A stretch of DNA of 49,685 bases, taken from assembly GCA_946482325.1 (NCBI GenBank), contig CAMLRA010000016.1, forward strand, positions 1 through 49,685. The letters run 5' to 3'. Source of the stretch: an uncultured Chromatiaceae bacterium. GTDB lineage: Bacteria; Pseudomonadota; Gammaproteobacteria; Enterobacterales; Alteromonadaceae. Below the pieces are notes generated by a model that was not told the origin of the DNA, did not search any database, and saw only the letters and a list, made by a program, of their open reading frames with translations. Shown in pieces: positions 24,374-34,100 of the stretch; position 1 is the stretch's first letter, and each line of letters begins with the position of its first letter. The position numbers and the translations under genes were made by a program.

Positions 24374-26302
24374 ATGCCTAAGCTGTTTTTTACCTTGCTG
24401 CCCGTGCTTTGCCTGTCATGGCTGTTCTCAGGCGCCTGCCAGGCCGACGTTCGCCTGCCCAAACTCATCAGTGACCACCTGGTGTTACAGCGCGACCAGC
24501 CGCTGCCGTTGTGGGGCTATGCTACGCCGGGTGAACAGGTCACTATCCATTTGAATGGCTCGTCTGCCGGCACAGTGACAACAGACGCAGCAGGCCACTG
24601 GCAACTGACGTTGCCCGCACAACCGGCGGGTGGCCCGCATCTGCTGGAATTTCAGGGCCAGAACCAGCTGCAGGTCAAAGATGTGTATTTTGGCGATGTG
24701 TTTGTCGCCTCAGGCCAGTCCAATATGGAACTGACGATGGCGCGGCTGGAAGAGGCTTATCCGGCTGATTTGCAAAGAGCCAACTACCCGCTGATCCGCC
24801 AGTTTAATGTGCCGCAACGTTATGATTTTAAAGCGCCGCAACAGGATGTCAGCGAAGGGCAATGGCTGGTCGCAAGCCCCACGACTATTCAGCATTTTTC
24901 TGCGCTGGCGTTTTATTTCGCCCGCGATTTACAAGCGCACAGCAAAGCTGCCATTGGCATTTATAACGCCGCGTTGGGCGGTTCACCGGTTGAATCCTGG
25001 CTGGATGAGTCAACACTTAAGCAATTTCCGGATGTTTATCAACTGGCGCAGATTTATAAAAGCGACCGTTTAATCCGCGATATTGAAGCTGCAGATCAGG
25101 CGAAGAATGCGCGCTGGTATGGCGACTTAGCTAAAAATGACGCTGGCCTGCACAGTAAAACTCCATGGTATTCACCCAACTTCGATGACAGCCAGTGGCC
25201 AGAGTTTACCGTACCGGGTTTTCGTCAGGATACTTTCACCGGCGTTTGGTGGTTGCGGAAAACTATCCGATTAACGGCAGAGCAAGCCGCAGCGGCGCGG
25301 ATTTTACGGCTCGGCTCTATCGTCGATGCCGAAGAGGTGTACGTCAACGGCAGCCAAATCGGCAATACCACTTATATGTATCCACCCCGGCGTTATCCGC
25401 TGCCACAAGGGCTGCTTAAAACCGGCGACAACCTGATAGCCGTTCGGGTGACTGTGACCAATGGCACGCAGAACCGCAGTGGTTTTATTCCGGATAAACC
25501 TTATTGGCTTGGCACTGATGCGGACAAACTCGATTTAACCGGTGTCTGGAAAATGCAAACCTCGGCGCCTGCCAAAGCCTTGCCGATGGATGCTTTTATC
25601 CGCTGGAAACCGCTGGGGCTCTATAACGCTATGATTGCACCGCTACAAAAGCTGCCGGTCAAAGCGGTATTGTGGTATCAGGGCGAATCCAATGTCGGCG
25701 CTTATCAACAGTATGCACAGCGCTTTCGCGCCATGATCCACCAGTGGCGCGCGCAGTGGCAGCAACCTGAGTTGCCGTTTTTATATGTTCAACTGGCCAA
25801 TTATCTGCCCAAACAACCGACACCACAGCAAAGTAGCTGGGCTGGTTTGCGCGAAGCGCAAGCCGCTGTGCTGACCGAGCCCAATACGGCCATGGTGGTT
25901 GCTATCGATACCGGTGAGTGGAATGACATTCACCCGGTGGATAAACGCACTTTGGGCAGCCGGATGGCTTTAGCGGCGCGGGCAGTCGTCTACGGCGAAC
26001 CAATCGAATATCGCGGACCTGTGCTGAACAGCATCAGGCACGAGGGGACGTCGCTACAGCTGACCTTTGATTTTGCCGGCACAGGCCTTCAGCTCAGACC
26101 TGGTCAGGCATTTGCCATTGCCGGCAAAGATGGCCGCTTTGTCTGGGCAAATGTGCAGCTACAAGATGGGCAGATCCGCTTGTCACACCCGCAGGTACCG
26201 GCGCCAACCCAAGTGCGATATGGTCATGCCGACAACCCGGACGCTGTGCTTTACAATAACGCCGGCCTGCCCGCGTCACCTTTTAGCGCTACGCTGCATT
26301 AG
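24374..26302 (+). CDS. Exported SASA-family carbohydrate esterase (sialate O-acetylesterase-like)
   Basis: This 642-residue protein starts at the ATG at 24374 (MPKLFFTLLPVLCLSW), which opens a Sec signal peptide ending near CQA. An upstream frame from 24308 lacks a signal context. The catalytic SGNH-type residues are the Ser in FVASGQSNMELTM (about residue 117) and the Asp-x-His in WNDIHPVDK (about 540). Between them lies a jelly-roll insert (DSQWPEFTVPGF to GFIPDKPYWLG) like that of SASA acetylesterases. In plant-polysaccharide loci this family removes acetyl groups from xylan or related chains, which suits the GH43/GH3 neighbourhood. Sialic acid as substrate is unlikely here. It ends 8 bp from a convergent gene. 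Confidence 0.83.
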   Translation: MPKLFFTLLPVLCLSWLFSGACQADVRLPKLISDHLVLQRDQPLPLWGYATPGEQVTIHLNGSSAGTVTTDAAGHWQLTLPAQPAGGPHLLEFQGQNQLQVKDVYFGDVFVASGQSNMELTMARLEEAYPADLQRANYPLIRQFNVPQRYDFKAPQQDVSEGQWLVASPTTIQHFSALAFYFARDLQAHSKAAIGIYNAALGGSPVESWLDESTLKQFPDVYQLAQIYKSDRLIRDIEAADQAKNARWYGDLAKNDAGLHSKTPWYSPNFDDSQWPEFTVPGFRQDTFTGVWWLRKTIRLTAEQAAAARILRLGSIVDAEEVYVNGSQIGNTTYMYPPRRYPLPQGLLKTGDNLIAVRVTVTNGTQNRSGFIPDKPYWLGTDADKLDLTGVWKMQTSAPAKALPMDAFIRWKPLGLYNAMIAPLQKLPVKAVLWYQGESNVGAYQQYAQRFRAMIHQWRAQWQQPELPFLYVQLANYLPKQPTPQQSSWAGLREAQAAVLTEPNTAMVVAIDTGEWNDIHPVDKRTLGSRMALAARAVVYGEPIEYRGPVLNSIRHEGTSLQLTFDFAGTGLQLRPGQAFAIAGKDGRFVWANVQLQDGQIRLSHPQVPAPTQVRYGHADNPDAVLYNNAGLPASPFSATLH

Positions 26303-26310
26303 CGCGTAAC

Positions 26311-27183
26311 TTAGCGCACTCGAACCGTGCCAGTCACCGCAGCAGTGGCTTTGGGATCAACGGGTTGCGCAAATAGCGGTGACTGCGCCATGTAGGTTTT
26401 GATCAACTGTCGGGACGCCGGGCTCAGCCAGTCCAGCAAGGCCGCCCGGTATTGCGGGTCATGCCGTAACCCCACCAGAGCCTGATTCACTGCTTTTATC
26501 TGTGCTTTGGCGCGCTCGTTGATACTGCAGGCGACATAGACTTCTGTGACCGCAGGTAAACCTGACAACGGTAGTGCTTTGAGCTGTATTTCCGGGAAAT
26601 CCTGCGCCAGATAATGCATGCGGTCAGCATATTCCAGCACGTAATCAGCCCGGTTGGCTTTGAGCATTTGTACCAGTTGGGTGTCGGCGGCGGATACTTG
26701 CAACAACTCCGCTAAATGCTCGGCGATTTGCGGCGGATAGGTGCGTTGTTGCTCAACCATGCCGCGCGAGGTTTGTCCAAACAACCAGTTCAGGTCAACA
26801 GCACTTTGGCCTTGTAGCTGGCGCCACAGTGGATGGTCCGCTCTGGCCACCAACTGCAGATTCGGGATCACTGCGACAGGTTCAGAGAATTGCAAGAAGG
26901 TCTGGCGCTGTGGGGTTTTCAGCAGACCAAACAAACAATGCGATTTTTGTTGTTGCATCATCTGTTGCCGCATCGTCAGCGTCGAGATATGCAGCCGGTG
27001 GTCGTATTGTGGCAGCGCCGCAATCAGCCGGTTCAGCATGACATCGTATGCGCCTTGCCCCTGTTGCGGTCCCTGCAGAATATTCACCGGTGGCCAATCC
27101 CGGATAAACCAGTCCATGGTGTCAGCCAGGGCACTGTGCACACAGGCCAGTGACCCAAACAACCATACACCCAGCCTGTACAT
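26311..27183 (-). CDS. TIGR02285-like periplasmic solute-binding-type protein, copy 1
   Basis: This 290-residue protein starts at the ATG at 27183. A 15-residue upstream extension (MCMLCVQSSND) lacks signal character. A signal peptide MYRLGVWLFGSLACVHSALA precedes a mature domain with MDWFIRDWPPVNILQGPQQGQGAYD. This is the same opening as the paralogue at 28935-29774, and the two share ANRADYV and CLFG segments. The fold should be the type 2 periplasmic binding protein (SBP_bac_3-like), used as a free receptor since no ABC permease is nearby. The ligand is unknown. It converges with the esterase gene. Confidence 0.72.
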   Translation of the reverse strand: MYRLGVWLFGSLACVHSALADTMDWFIRDWPPVNILQGPQQGQGAYDVMLNRLIAALPQYDHRLHISTLTMRQQMMQQQKSHCLFGLLKTPQRQTFLQFSEPVAVIPNLQLVARADHPLWRQLQGQSAVDLNWLFGQTSRGMVEQQRTYPPQIAEHLAELLQVSAADTQLVQMLKANRADYVLEYADRMHYLAQDFPEIQLKALPLSGLPAVTEVYVACSINERAKAQIKAVNQALVGLRHDPQYRAALLDWLSPASRQLIKTYMAQSPLFAQPVDPKATAAVTGTVRVR

Positions 27184-27254
27184 GTCAGCCTCTTTGTCAT
27201 TACTACTTTGTACACAAAGCATACACAAATTTCTGAAACGATAAAGCTCAACTT

Positions 27255-28052
27255 TTAGCGACTGATCTTCTGTTGTTTCATCTGTTGCAGGTACGCCAGC
27301 ACCGCATCAATCTCTGCATCGCTGAAAAAGCCGAAAGCCGGCATTTTTGACTGATAACGGTACGATTCTGGATTTTTAATAAAGGCCTTTAAATCATGCC
27401 GTTGCCAATATTCCGTGACGTTTTTTGGCGCATTGAGTTCAGGACCAAGTACCCCGCCCTGCAAATTGATTGAATGACATTTCAGACAATTCTGCTTAAA
27501 CAGCGCAAAACCCTGTTGTACTTGTGCTGACGCGCCTGCGGCAGGGATCACCTGTGCATAACGGTCTTGAAAGCGGATTAATTCAATCTTCACCAGCTGA
27601 TAAGGCCAGGCAAAATGCTCTGCGGCTTTGCCGGCACCGGGCCAAATCAGATAAAACGGTGCCGGCGATATAAAACCTTTGCCTTGCTGCAGCGGCGTGA
27701 ATTCAAAGTCCGGCTTGCCGGCTTCGGCAAACACCAGCATCGCCTGCTGCTGTTGCAACTGCCCCGCCGACAGTGTGGGCGCATAACCGTCGCTGGCGGT
27801 CAACACCAGCGTGTCATCGTCCTGTAGCGCTGGAAAGCCGGTTTTTTGCAGCAAAGCAGCAAAACTGAAACCACGGTAACTTTTGCGCTGATTGTAAGAC
27901 GGGTCGTCCAGTGTCACTTGCTGCACCGGCAGGTTTTGTTGCAACTGCGAAAGTGTCCAGCTCTGAGTCTGGCCACTGTGGACTGTGGTGAGTACCGGCA
28001 TTGCCAGCACCGGCCAGAGCCAGCAACTGAACAAAAACAGCCATAATTTCAT
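27255..28052 (-). CDS. Periplasmic cytochrome c with N-terminal SUOX-like domain
   Basis: This is a 265-residue protein with a signal peptide (residues 1 to about 17, ending VLA). Residues 20 to about 165 resemble a molybdopterin-binding SUOX-type fold without a clear cofactor cysteine. Residues 175-265 form a monohaem cytochrome c domain with CLKCH at 189-193 and a likely axial Met at about 237 (SKMPAF). It would carry electrons in the periplasm. It lies between the two TIGR02285-like genes, 71 bp upstream of copy 1 on the same strand and probably co-transcribed with it. A redox partner is not apparent in the window. Confidence 0.78.
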   Translation of the reverse strand: MKLWLFLFSCWLWPVLAMPVLTTVHSGQTQSWTLSQLQQNLPVQQVTLDDPSYNQRKSYRGFSFAALLQKTGFPALQDDDTLVLTASDGYAPTLSAGQLQQQQAMLVFAEAGKPDFEFTPLQQGKGFISPAPFYLIWPGAGKAAEHFAWPYQLVKIELIRFQDRYAQVIPAAGASAQVQQGFALFKQNCLKCHSINLQGGVLGPELNAPKNVTEYWQRHDLKAFIKNPESYRYQSKMPAFGFFSDAEIDAVLAYLQQMKQQKISR

Positions 28053-28214
28053 CGTTTTTCCCTCAACTGATTGCCGTGACTATTAAGCCGCCCGGCCGCA
28101 ACGCGGTCAAGCCTTCATCCGTGAATTATCCCCGTTGGTCACAGTTGCGGCCCGGGGGCTGGCTTGGTATGCCAGCCTGCACAACGCCCTCCCCACTATT
28201 GCAAGGACAAACTG

Positions 28215-28931
28215 ATGAAAGCTTTTTACCTGAGTCTGCTGGCTGCACTGAGTTTGCAGCTGTCGGCAGCCGAACTGAACCTCAGTGGCCGCAGTGCCGC
28301 TGATTTAAAACGCGACCTGACCAGCAAACCGGCGGAGACGCTGGCGTTGTTGCCAGTGCAACCGGGCCAACAAGTGCTGGATTTATTCGGTGGCAATGGT
28401 TATTACAGCGAACTGATGGCGCAGTTAGTCGGTCCGTCCGGCAAAGTGTTGCTGCACAATAATCAGGCTTATCTGAAATTTGTCGGCGACGCGCTGCCAC
28501 AACGCTTAAAAGACGGCCGTTTACCCAACGTGATCCGTTACGACCGTGAATCTGATGCACTGGGGCTGACGCCCAATAGTCTTGATGGTGTGTTGTTTGT
28601 GATGGGTTACCACGATTTTTATCACCAATCCGAAGGTTGGGCAGTGTCGCGTGATCAGGTGCTGAATCAGATTAAAACCGCATTAAAACCAGGTGGTTAC
28701 CTGCTGGTTGTCGACCATCAGGCCAAAGCTGGCTCTGGCCACAGCGCCGCGCAGGAATTGCACCGCATCGACAAACAGGATGTGATTGCTGAATTAACCG
28801 CCGCCGGTTTTGTGCTGAAACAACAAAGTGATGTGCTGCATAACAGCGCCGATGATCACAGCCTGATGGTGTTTGATCCGGCGATCCGTGGCAAAACGGA
28901 CCGCTTCACTTTGGTGTTTAGCAAACCTTAG
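28215..28931 (+). CDS. Exported class I methyltransferase-like protein
   Basis: This 238-residue protein starts at the ATG at 28215. The frame runs back to 28164 without protein character. MKAFYLSLLAALSLQLSAAE is a signal peptide, which is unusual for a methyltransferase because S-adenosylmethionine is cytoplasmic. The Rossmann glycine motif is VLDLFGGNGYYSELMAQLVG, followed by LDGVLFVMGYHDFYHQ and LKPGGYLLVVDHQAKAG. Such periplasmic methyltransferase-like proteins are known from many gammaproteobacteria without an assigned activity. It is convergent with the TIGR02285-like copy 2, only 3 bp apart. Confidence 0.78.
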   Translation: MKAFYLSLLAALSLQLSAAELNLSGRSAADLKRDLTSKPAETLALLPVQPGQQVLDLFGGNGYYSELMAQLVGPSGKVLLHNNQAYLKFVGDALPQRLKDGRLPNVIRYDRESDALGLTPNSLDGVLFVMGYHDFYHQSEGWAVSRDQVLNQIKTALKPGGYLLVVDHQAKAGSGHSAAQELHRIDKQDVIAELTAAGFVLKQQSDVLHNSADDHSLMVFDPAIRGKTDRFTLVFSKP

Positions 28932-28934
28932 TCT

Positions 28935-29774
28935 TTAGCAAGACTCGCTGCATTTCTCAAGCGCAGCGGCCTGAAACAACGGGTCCTGCGCCATCGCCAG
29001 CCGCAATTCCTGCCGCGATTGCTCACTGAGTAGATTTAACCAGGCTTGCTGATATTCCGTCTTGGTGCGTAGGTGTTGCAGCGCCAGATTAATCGCCCGG
29101 AGTTGTGCCTCCGCCGCCGGCGTATTTTGACAGGCAATATACACCGGCACCACCGGTGGTTCGCCCTGTAAACGGGCATAACGCAAAGCCACAGTGGGGT
29201 GACTTTGCGCCAAATAATGTAGCCGGTCCGGATATTCCACCACATAATCCGCCCGGTTGGCTTTAAGCATTGCAACTAAATCTGTTGAATTATCAGATAC
29301 CTGTAACAACTCACCGGCATATTGCTGCACGTTTTGCGGATACAGTCTTTTGTATTCGACCAGACCACGCCAGGCCTGTTGTAGCAATGAAGCTAATTCA
29401 ATATTGGCGCCGGCCTGAGTGGACTGCCACAGTGGATGGTCGGCCAGCGCAGCCACCCGCAGTGCCGGTGAATAAAAGGCAATGTCAGAAAACAGCATCT
29501 TTTTTTGCCGCTCTGGTGATTTCAGCACGCCAAACAAACAATGCGGTACATTTTGCTGCATCAGCTGCTGGCGTTTTGTCAGCGTGGCAAACTGTTGGCG
29601 ATGCGGATACTGTGGCAATGCAGCAATCAGCTGCGTCAGCATCAAGTCATAGGAGCCCTGACCTGCGTCCGGCCCCTGCTGGATATTAAAAGGCGGCCAG
29701 TCTCGCACATACCAGTCAATTGCATGTGCCTGCGCGGCATAAAACAACAACACCACCAGCCAAAATTTGTTCAT
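28935..29774 (-). CDS. TIGR02285-like periplasmic solute-binding-type protein, copy 2
   Basis: This 279-residue protein probably starts at the ATG at 29774, 6 bp after AGGG. The ATG at 29780 is alternative. The signal peptide MNKFWLVVLLFYAAQAHA is followed by IDWYVRDWPPFNIQQGPDAG. It parallels copy 1 at 26311-27183 through most of its length (CLFGVLKSPERQ, MLKANRADYVVEYPDRLHYL), indicating an old duplication. The C-terminus is shorter and ends with two cysteines (EKCSESC) not found in copy 1. The binding target is unknown, and no transport permease accompanies it. Confidence 0.72.
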   Translation of the reverse strand: MNKFWLVVLLFYAAQAHAIDWYVRDWPPFNIQQGPDAGQGSYDLMLTQLIAALPQYPHRQQFATLTKRQQLMQQNVPHCLFGVLKSPERQKKMLFSDIAFYSPALRVAALADHPLWQSTQAGANIELASLLQQAWRGLVEYKRLYPQNVQQYAGELLQVSDNSTDLVAMLKANRADYVVEYPDRLHYLAQSHPTVALRYARLQGEPPVVPVYIACQNTPAAEAQLRAINLALQHLRTKTEYQQAWLNLLSEQSRQELRLAMAQDPLFQAAALEKCSESC

Positions 29775-29891
29775 GCGCATCCCTGCATTTTGTTACATTA
29801 TCAGGGACTAATATATCGAAACACAAAGCGCTTACAAGCGAATTCTTCGCGTCTGAGTGAGAATGGCCAACGGATTAAATCAGTCGACTTC

Positions 29892-29914
29892 AGCCGGGCG
29901 TTACAAGCCCGGCT
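29892..29914 (-). terminator. Hairpin overlapping the stop of the pectate lyase gene
   Basis: There is a perfect 8-bp stem AGCCGGGC-N7-GCCCGGCT overlapping the stop codon (29913-29915). No T-run follows on the minus strand, so it is at most a weak terminator. Confidence 0.4.
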
Positions 29915-31115
29915 ACAGCGTGACAGGCAATGCACATTGCGCCGCCAGTTCCGGCTTTTTTTTCCAGGCTTTCAGCACATTTTTGGCGTTACTCTGATAC
30001 CAGCCGTAACCTTGCTGACGCTCCAGCGACAGCTGGTCGACGTCATGGTAGACCTTGCCGTCGCGGTCAAAAAACACCGGTTGTTGTGCGGGCAGGCTGT
30101 AAAAACGTGCCCAGATCTGCGCGCCTTTTTTCTCCACCAGCCTAGAGCCGGCGTCATCACGTAACCAGGCTTTGTCGCGGATTTGATGCTGCGCTAGCCA
30201 TTGGATACCGCTGCACAGCGCCGGGAGCACTCCCGGCAGGTCAGGCGCTTTGTCCAACATCAACTGCAGTACTGCGGCGCTTTCACTGCTGACCAGACTG
30301 ATTTGCTCAAACTTACGCGCTGCCACCGGTTCACCGGTCAGCGGATGATGCTGCGCTGTCCAGACGGTGCGTTGACCATTGACGCGAACCTGCGACGCTA
30401 CCAACCAGCCGACGCCTTTGGCAAAACCGGCCTGCGCTTGCGCGCGAAGGTCCGCGCTCAGCCACTGATATTCAGGCGCATTGGCGATATCCCACAGCAA
30501 ACTCAGCAAGTCTGTCATCACATTGTCGTTCAGCGTCACCGCATCATGGTAACTGCCACGCAGCGGATAAGACTGAGCAAAACCACCATTGGTGTATTGC
30601 GCCCGCAGCACAAACTGCACAGCCAATATCAGCGCACTGCGGATTTGTACCTGCTCTTCGGCCGCTGCTTTAGGATAATAAGCCGCCAGCCAGCGCATTT
30701 GTGTGCTGGTGGCGCCATTATCAAAAGTTGGAATATAAGCAGGCTCACTCCCGGCCAGCTGGCCGGGTTTACGCGGTTGCTGCATATCGGTGCGTTTACT
30801 CCAACCGCCCAGTACCGTTTGGTAACTCAGCACTGCCTGTAACTGCGTCGGGTTGCTGATACCGTCCAGGCCAAAGTTTTTCGCTTTGACTGCCGGCAGC
30901 GGCGCGCTTAACTTTGCGCCCGCCAGTTCGCTTTTCAGCTGCTGTTCTAACAAGGCAAAATCCTGCGCCGACCGGGCGTGAAAGGCTTGCCAGTCGGCAC
31001 TGAGCGGTTTGCTGTGGTGCCACAGATCAGGTGTGCCGGCCGCAGCGGCCGGCCCTCCTGCGATCCCAACTGACACCAGACTGGCGAATAGCAGCGCCAG
31101 AACACCTTGTTTCAT
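29913..31115 (-). CDS. pelA: Secreted pectate lyase, PL10 family
   Basis: This 400-residue protein begins with the signal peptide MKQGVLALLFASLVSVGIAG, ending near AAA. The PL10 hallmarks are in order: GGWSKRTDM, YIPTFDNGATSTQMRWLA, NGGFAQSYPLRGSYHDAVTL, TAQHHPLTGEPVAARKFE with LVSSESAAV, and WARFYSLPAQQPVFFDRDG near the C-terminus. The enzyme cleaves polygalacturonate by beta-elimination with calcium. The start codon overlaps the stop of the TonB receptor by one base (TGATG), so the two are translated together. The oligo-galacturonates it makes would be taken up by that receptor and handled by GH28 and the uronate operon. Confidence 0.92.
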   Translation of the reverse strand: MKQGVLALLFASLVSVGIAGGPAAAAGTPDLWHHSKPLSADWQAFHARSAQDFALLEQQLKSELAGAKLSAPLPAVKAKNFGLDGISNPTQLQAVLSYQTVLGGWSKRTDMQQPRKPGQLAGSEPAYIPTFDNGATSTQMRWLAAYYPKAAAEEQVQIRSALILAVQFVLRAQYTNGGFAQSYPLRGSYHDAVTLNDNVMTDLLSLLWDIANAPEYQWLSADLRAQAQAGFAKGVGWLVASQVRVNGQRTVWTAQHHPLTGEPVAARKFEQISLVSSESAAVLQLMLDKAPDLPGVLPALCSGIQWLAQHQIRDKAWLRDDAGSRLVEKKGAQIWARFYSLPAQQPVFFDRDGKVYHDVDQLSLERQQGYGWYQSNAKNVLKAWKKKPELAAQCALPVTL

Positions 31116-34100
31116 CAGAAATTCCCCCGGATCCCAACCAGATACTGCCGACCCGTGAGCAGGTATTCCACTGGTCTTGCCGTATACACATCACTCCATT
31201 GTTCGGTTGGTGCATTGGTTAAGTTAATGGCTTCAAAGCTAACCGACAGGTTGTCGTTAATTTTGTAGCGCGACGAAATATTCAGCTGGCCTTTGTCTTC
31301 ATAACCACGGCCCCAGTTACCTTCGTCTTTGTATTTATCCAGATATTCTTTGATGTACCGTTCGCGGAAGTTATACGACAAGCGAGCGCTGAAATCAGCG
31401 TGCTCATAGTACAGCGTCCAGTTGTAGTTAAGCCTTGAGGTTTCTTCCGCCAGCAGGCTAATGACGTTTTTCGTCATCGGGTCAGCGACATCGCGATCGT
31501 AATCAATCCAGGTTAAGTTGGACGTCACGCCAAAACGATTCCACGGCGCTGGCAAAAAGCTGAACGGCTGTTGGTAAATCAGCTCGGCGCCACGCACACC
31601 TTCGGCCGGGGTATTCAGCAGCTGCGTCACATCCCAGGTCACAGTCGCCGGGTCACGCGAACCTAAGTCGATGCCGAGGTTTTTCAGTTGATCCGCATCT
31701 AACACTTCCTGGCGCGAACCTTTACTGAGGCCGGTGATGTCTTTGTAAAACACCGCCAAGGCCAGCAGCGCTTCTTCATCAAAATACCACTCTAAGGCAA
31801 GATCGACCTGGTCAGATTCATAAGGCCGCAGCGTTGGGCCTGCGCCCATTTCAATAGTCGCCGTCGGGTCTTTATCATCCGGTGTATTCACTTTAATCGC
31901 CGAAGCTAAATCAGCAATTGCCGGGCGGGTAATGGCGCGCGACAGGCTCAGGCGGCCAACTAGTTCTTCGCTCAGGTCATAGGCCAGGTTTAAGCTTGGC
32001 AGGAAATCTTTGCCGTTACTTTCGGTATAACGCCAGTCGTGACCACCGGCCAACGCCGCACCGGCGCCGCGGCCTGCGGTGTAACCGTCAGCATAGATAT
32101 GGTCCAGATTCACAATGCCTGAAGTATTGGTATTGTCGATATAGCGGCCGCCGATATTGCCGCGCAGCTCCCGTCCGGCTAGTTCATAACGAAAATCGAG
32201 CTGGACAAAAGCGCCGGTAACTTTCTCTTCAATGTCATAAGTCGCGTTATAACGTTGCTTGGCTTCAAAAAAGCTTTCGCCGGAAAAGGCTGCCATCACT
32301 TTTTGATAGTCGGTGGTGAGCCAGCTGCCGGCAGTTAACGTGGAATGACCCGGCACATCGGCGGCTTTACCAAAATGTTGCCCGGCCGCATCCAGTGAAA
32401 TGCCATACAAAGCGCCTGCGATGCGCGCCGCCGGTAAGCCCAGTACCAACGATTCCGCGGCATCGCCGCTGGTTTTATTGGTGGTGGTATTCAGCACTTT
32501 CCAGCCATTGTCATATTGCACGTTGTAGGTGGTGAATTCGCGTTGATTCAGGCCCCATTTCAGCGTCAGTTCGTCGTTCAGCTCATACTTGAAATTGACA
32601 GTAAAATTGGTGTTTTCGCTGTTAATTTGCTGGTTACGATTACGAACCAGGCCAACTTTGTATAAATCCGGATTCAGCATCAATGCTTGTAATTCGGCCT
32701 GAGTATAAGTTTTACCAAAAGCCTGACCCGGCGCAAAAGCAAAAGCCGGCATATCCATATGCATGTTGCCGCTGGCAATGGCGGTGCCTTTAGTACCGAT
32801 GAGGCTGACCGGGTCGATATTGCTGTCATAGCTATAGGCAAAGGTCGAGTTGTTGGCATCCAACGCAAAAGTGCGCTGATACGGGATGTCTAAATCGGAT
32901 TTGCCAATACCAGCGAGGAAAGTCATCTGTAAGGCATCGCTGATTTGCCAGTCGCCAGAGAAAGTCGCCTGATTAAAGTCGGAAGTCGACACGTCCTGCC
33001 GCGCTTCAGAGCGGATCGGCACGCCGGATAAAGTGCCGGCCACCAGGGTGTTGTTGGCGTCTACCACCAGATTTTCGGCGTAAATTTTGGTTTTGCTGGA
33101 GACGTTACCGCGCAGCAGCGCCGAGTATTGGAATTCATCCATCGTGCTGTCGAGCTTGGCGTGCAGCAGGTCAAAGTTCAGCAGCAGATTGTCGTGCGGC
33201 CGGTATTGCGCGGCAGCGGTTAAGCCCAGCCGGTCCTGCTGTTTATTAAAAATCGAATACCGCGGAATCCGTGGGATCCACAGCCCTTCCATATTGGCGT
33301 TGGTGTAGGCGCCTTTCGGGTCGAGTTGCGTCACTGGCGCAGCAGTTAATTTATTGCCGGCATTGCCGGTTTTCCACGACGGATTATTCACACTCCAGCG
33401 CACTGTGGTGGCGCCTTCACTTTGCACCAGGCCTTCGGAATAAGCAGCGGAGAGCAGCAAACCAAAGGTATTGTCCCAGTTTTTGCTGAACATCAGCGAA
33501 GCGCGTGGCGTGACTTCAGACGCGACATCGTTGTAACGCGCATTGAGGTTATAAGCGAATTTGTCATCCTGATACTGAAATGGCCGCGCCGTTTGCAGGT
33601 TGACGTTACCGGAGATACCACCGTCTTCCAATTCTGCTGCAGCGGTTTTGTTCACGTCAATTTGGGTGAATAACTCGGAAGCAAAGACGTTAAAGTCAAA
33701 AGCGCGGCTTTTATTGGCGCCGCCCGAAGCATCAGTGGCCGCGCCGGCGGATGCTGACTCCATGCCGTTGATGGTGGTTTTGACAAAGGTCGCGCCCAAA
33801 CCGCGCAGACTGATTTGGCGGCCTTCGCCGGCGTCTTGTTCTATCGCAATACCCGGCACGCGCGCTAAGCTGTCGGCGATGTTTAAATCCGGAAATTTGC
33901 CTAAATCTTCGGCCAGAATGGTTTCTTTACTGCCGACCGCTTCGCGTTTGGCGGCTAAAGCGACATTGAGACTGCCGCGAAAGCCTGAGACTTCAATGAC
34001 TTCAATCTCATCGGCTTTAGCTTTATCAGTTTTTTGCGCGCTGCTTGCTTCGGCGCTGGTGGTGGTTGCAGTTGCTGTTTGCTGCGCCAGCGCAGGAGCC

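Noticed and set aside
29541..30842. Plus-strand frames of about 200 residues opposite TIGR02285 copy 2 and the pectate lyase
   Set aside because: They are antisense shadows of GC-rich genes with convincing protein motifs on the minus strand.
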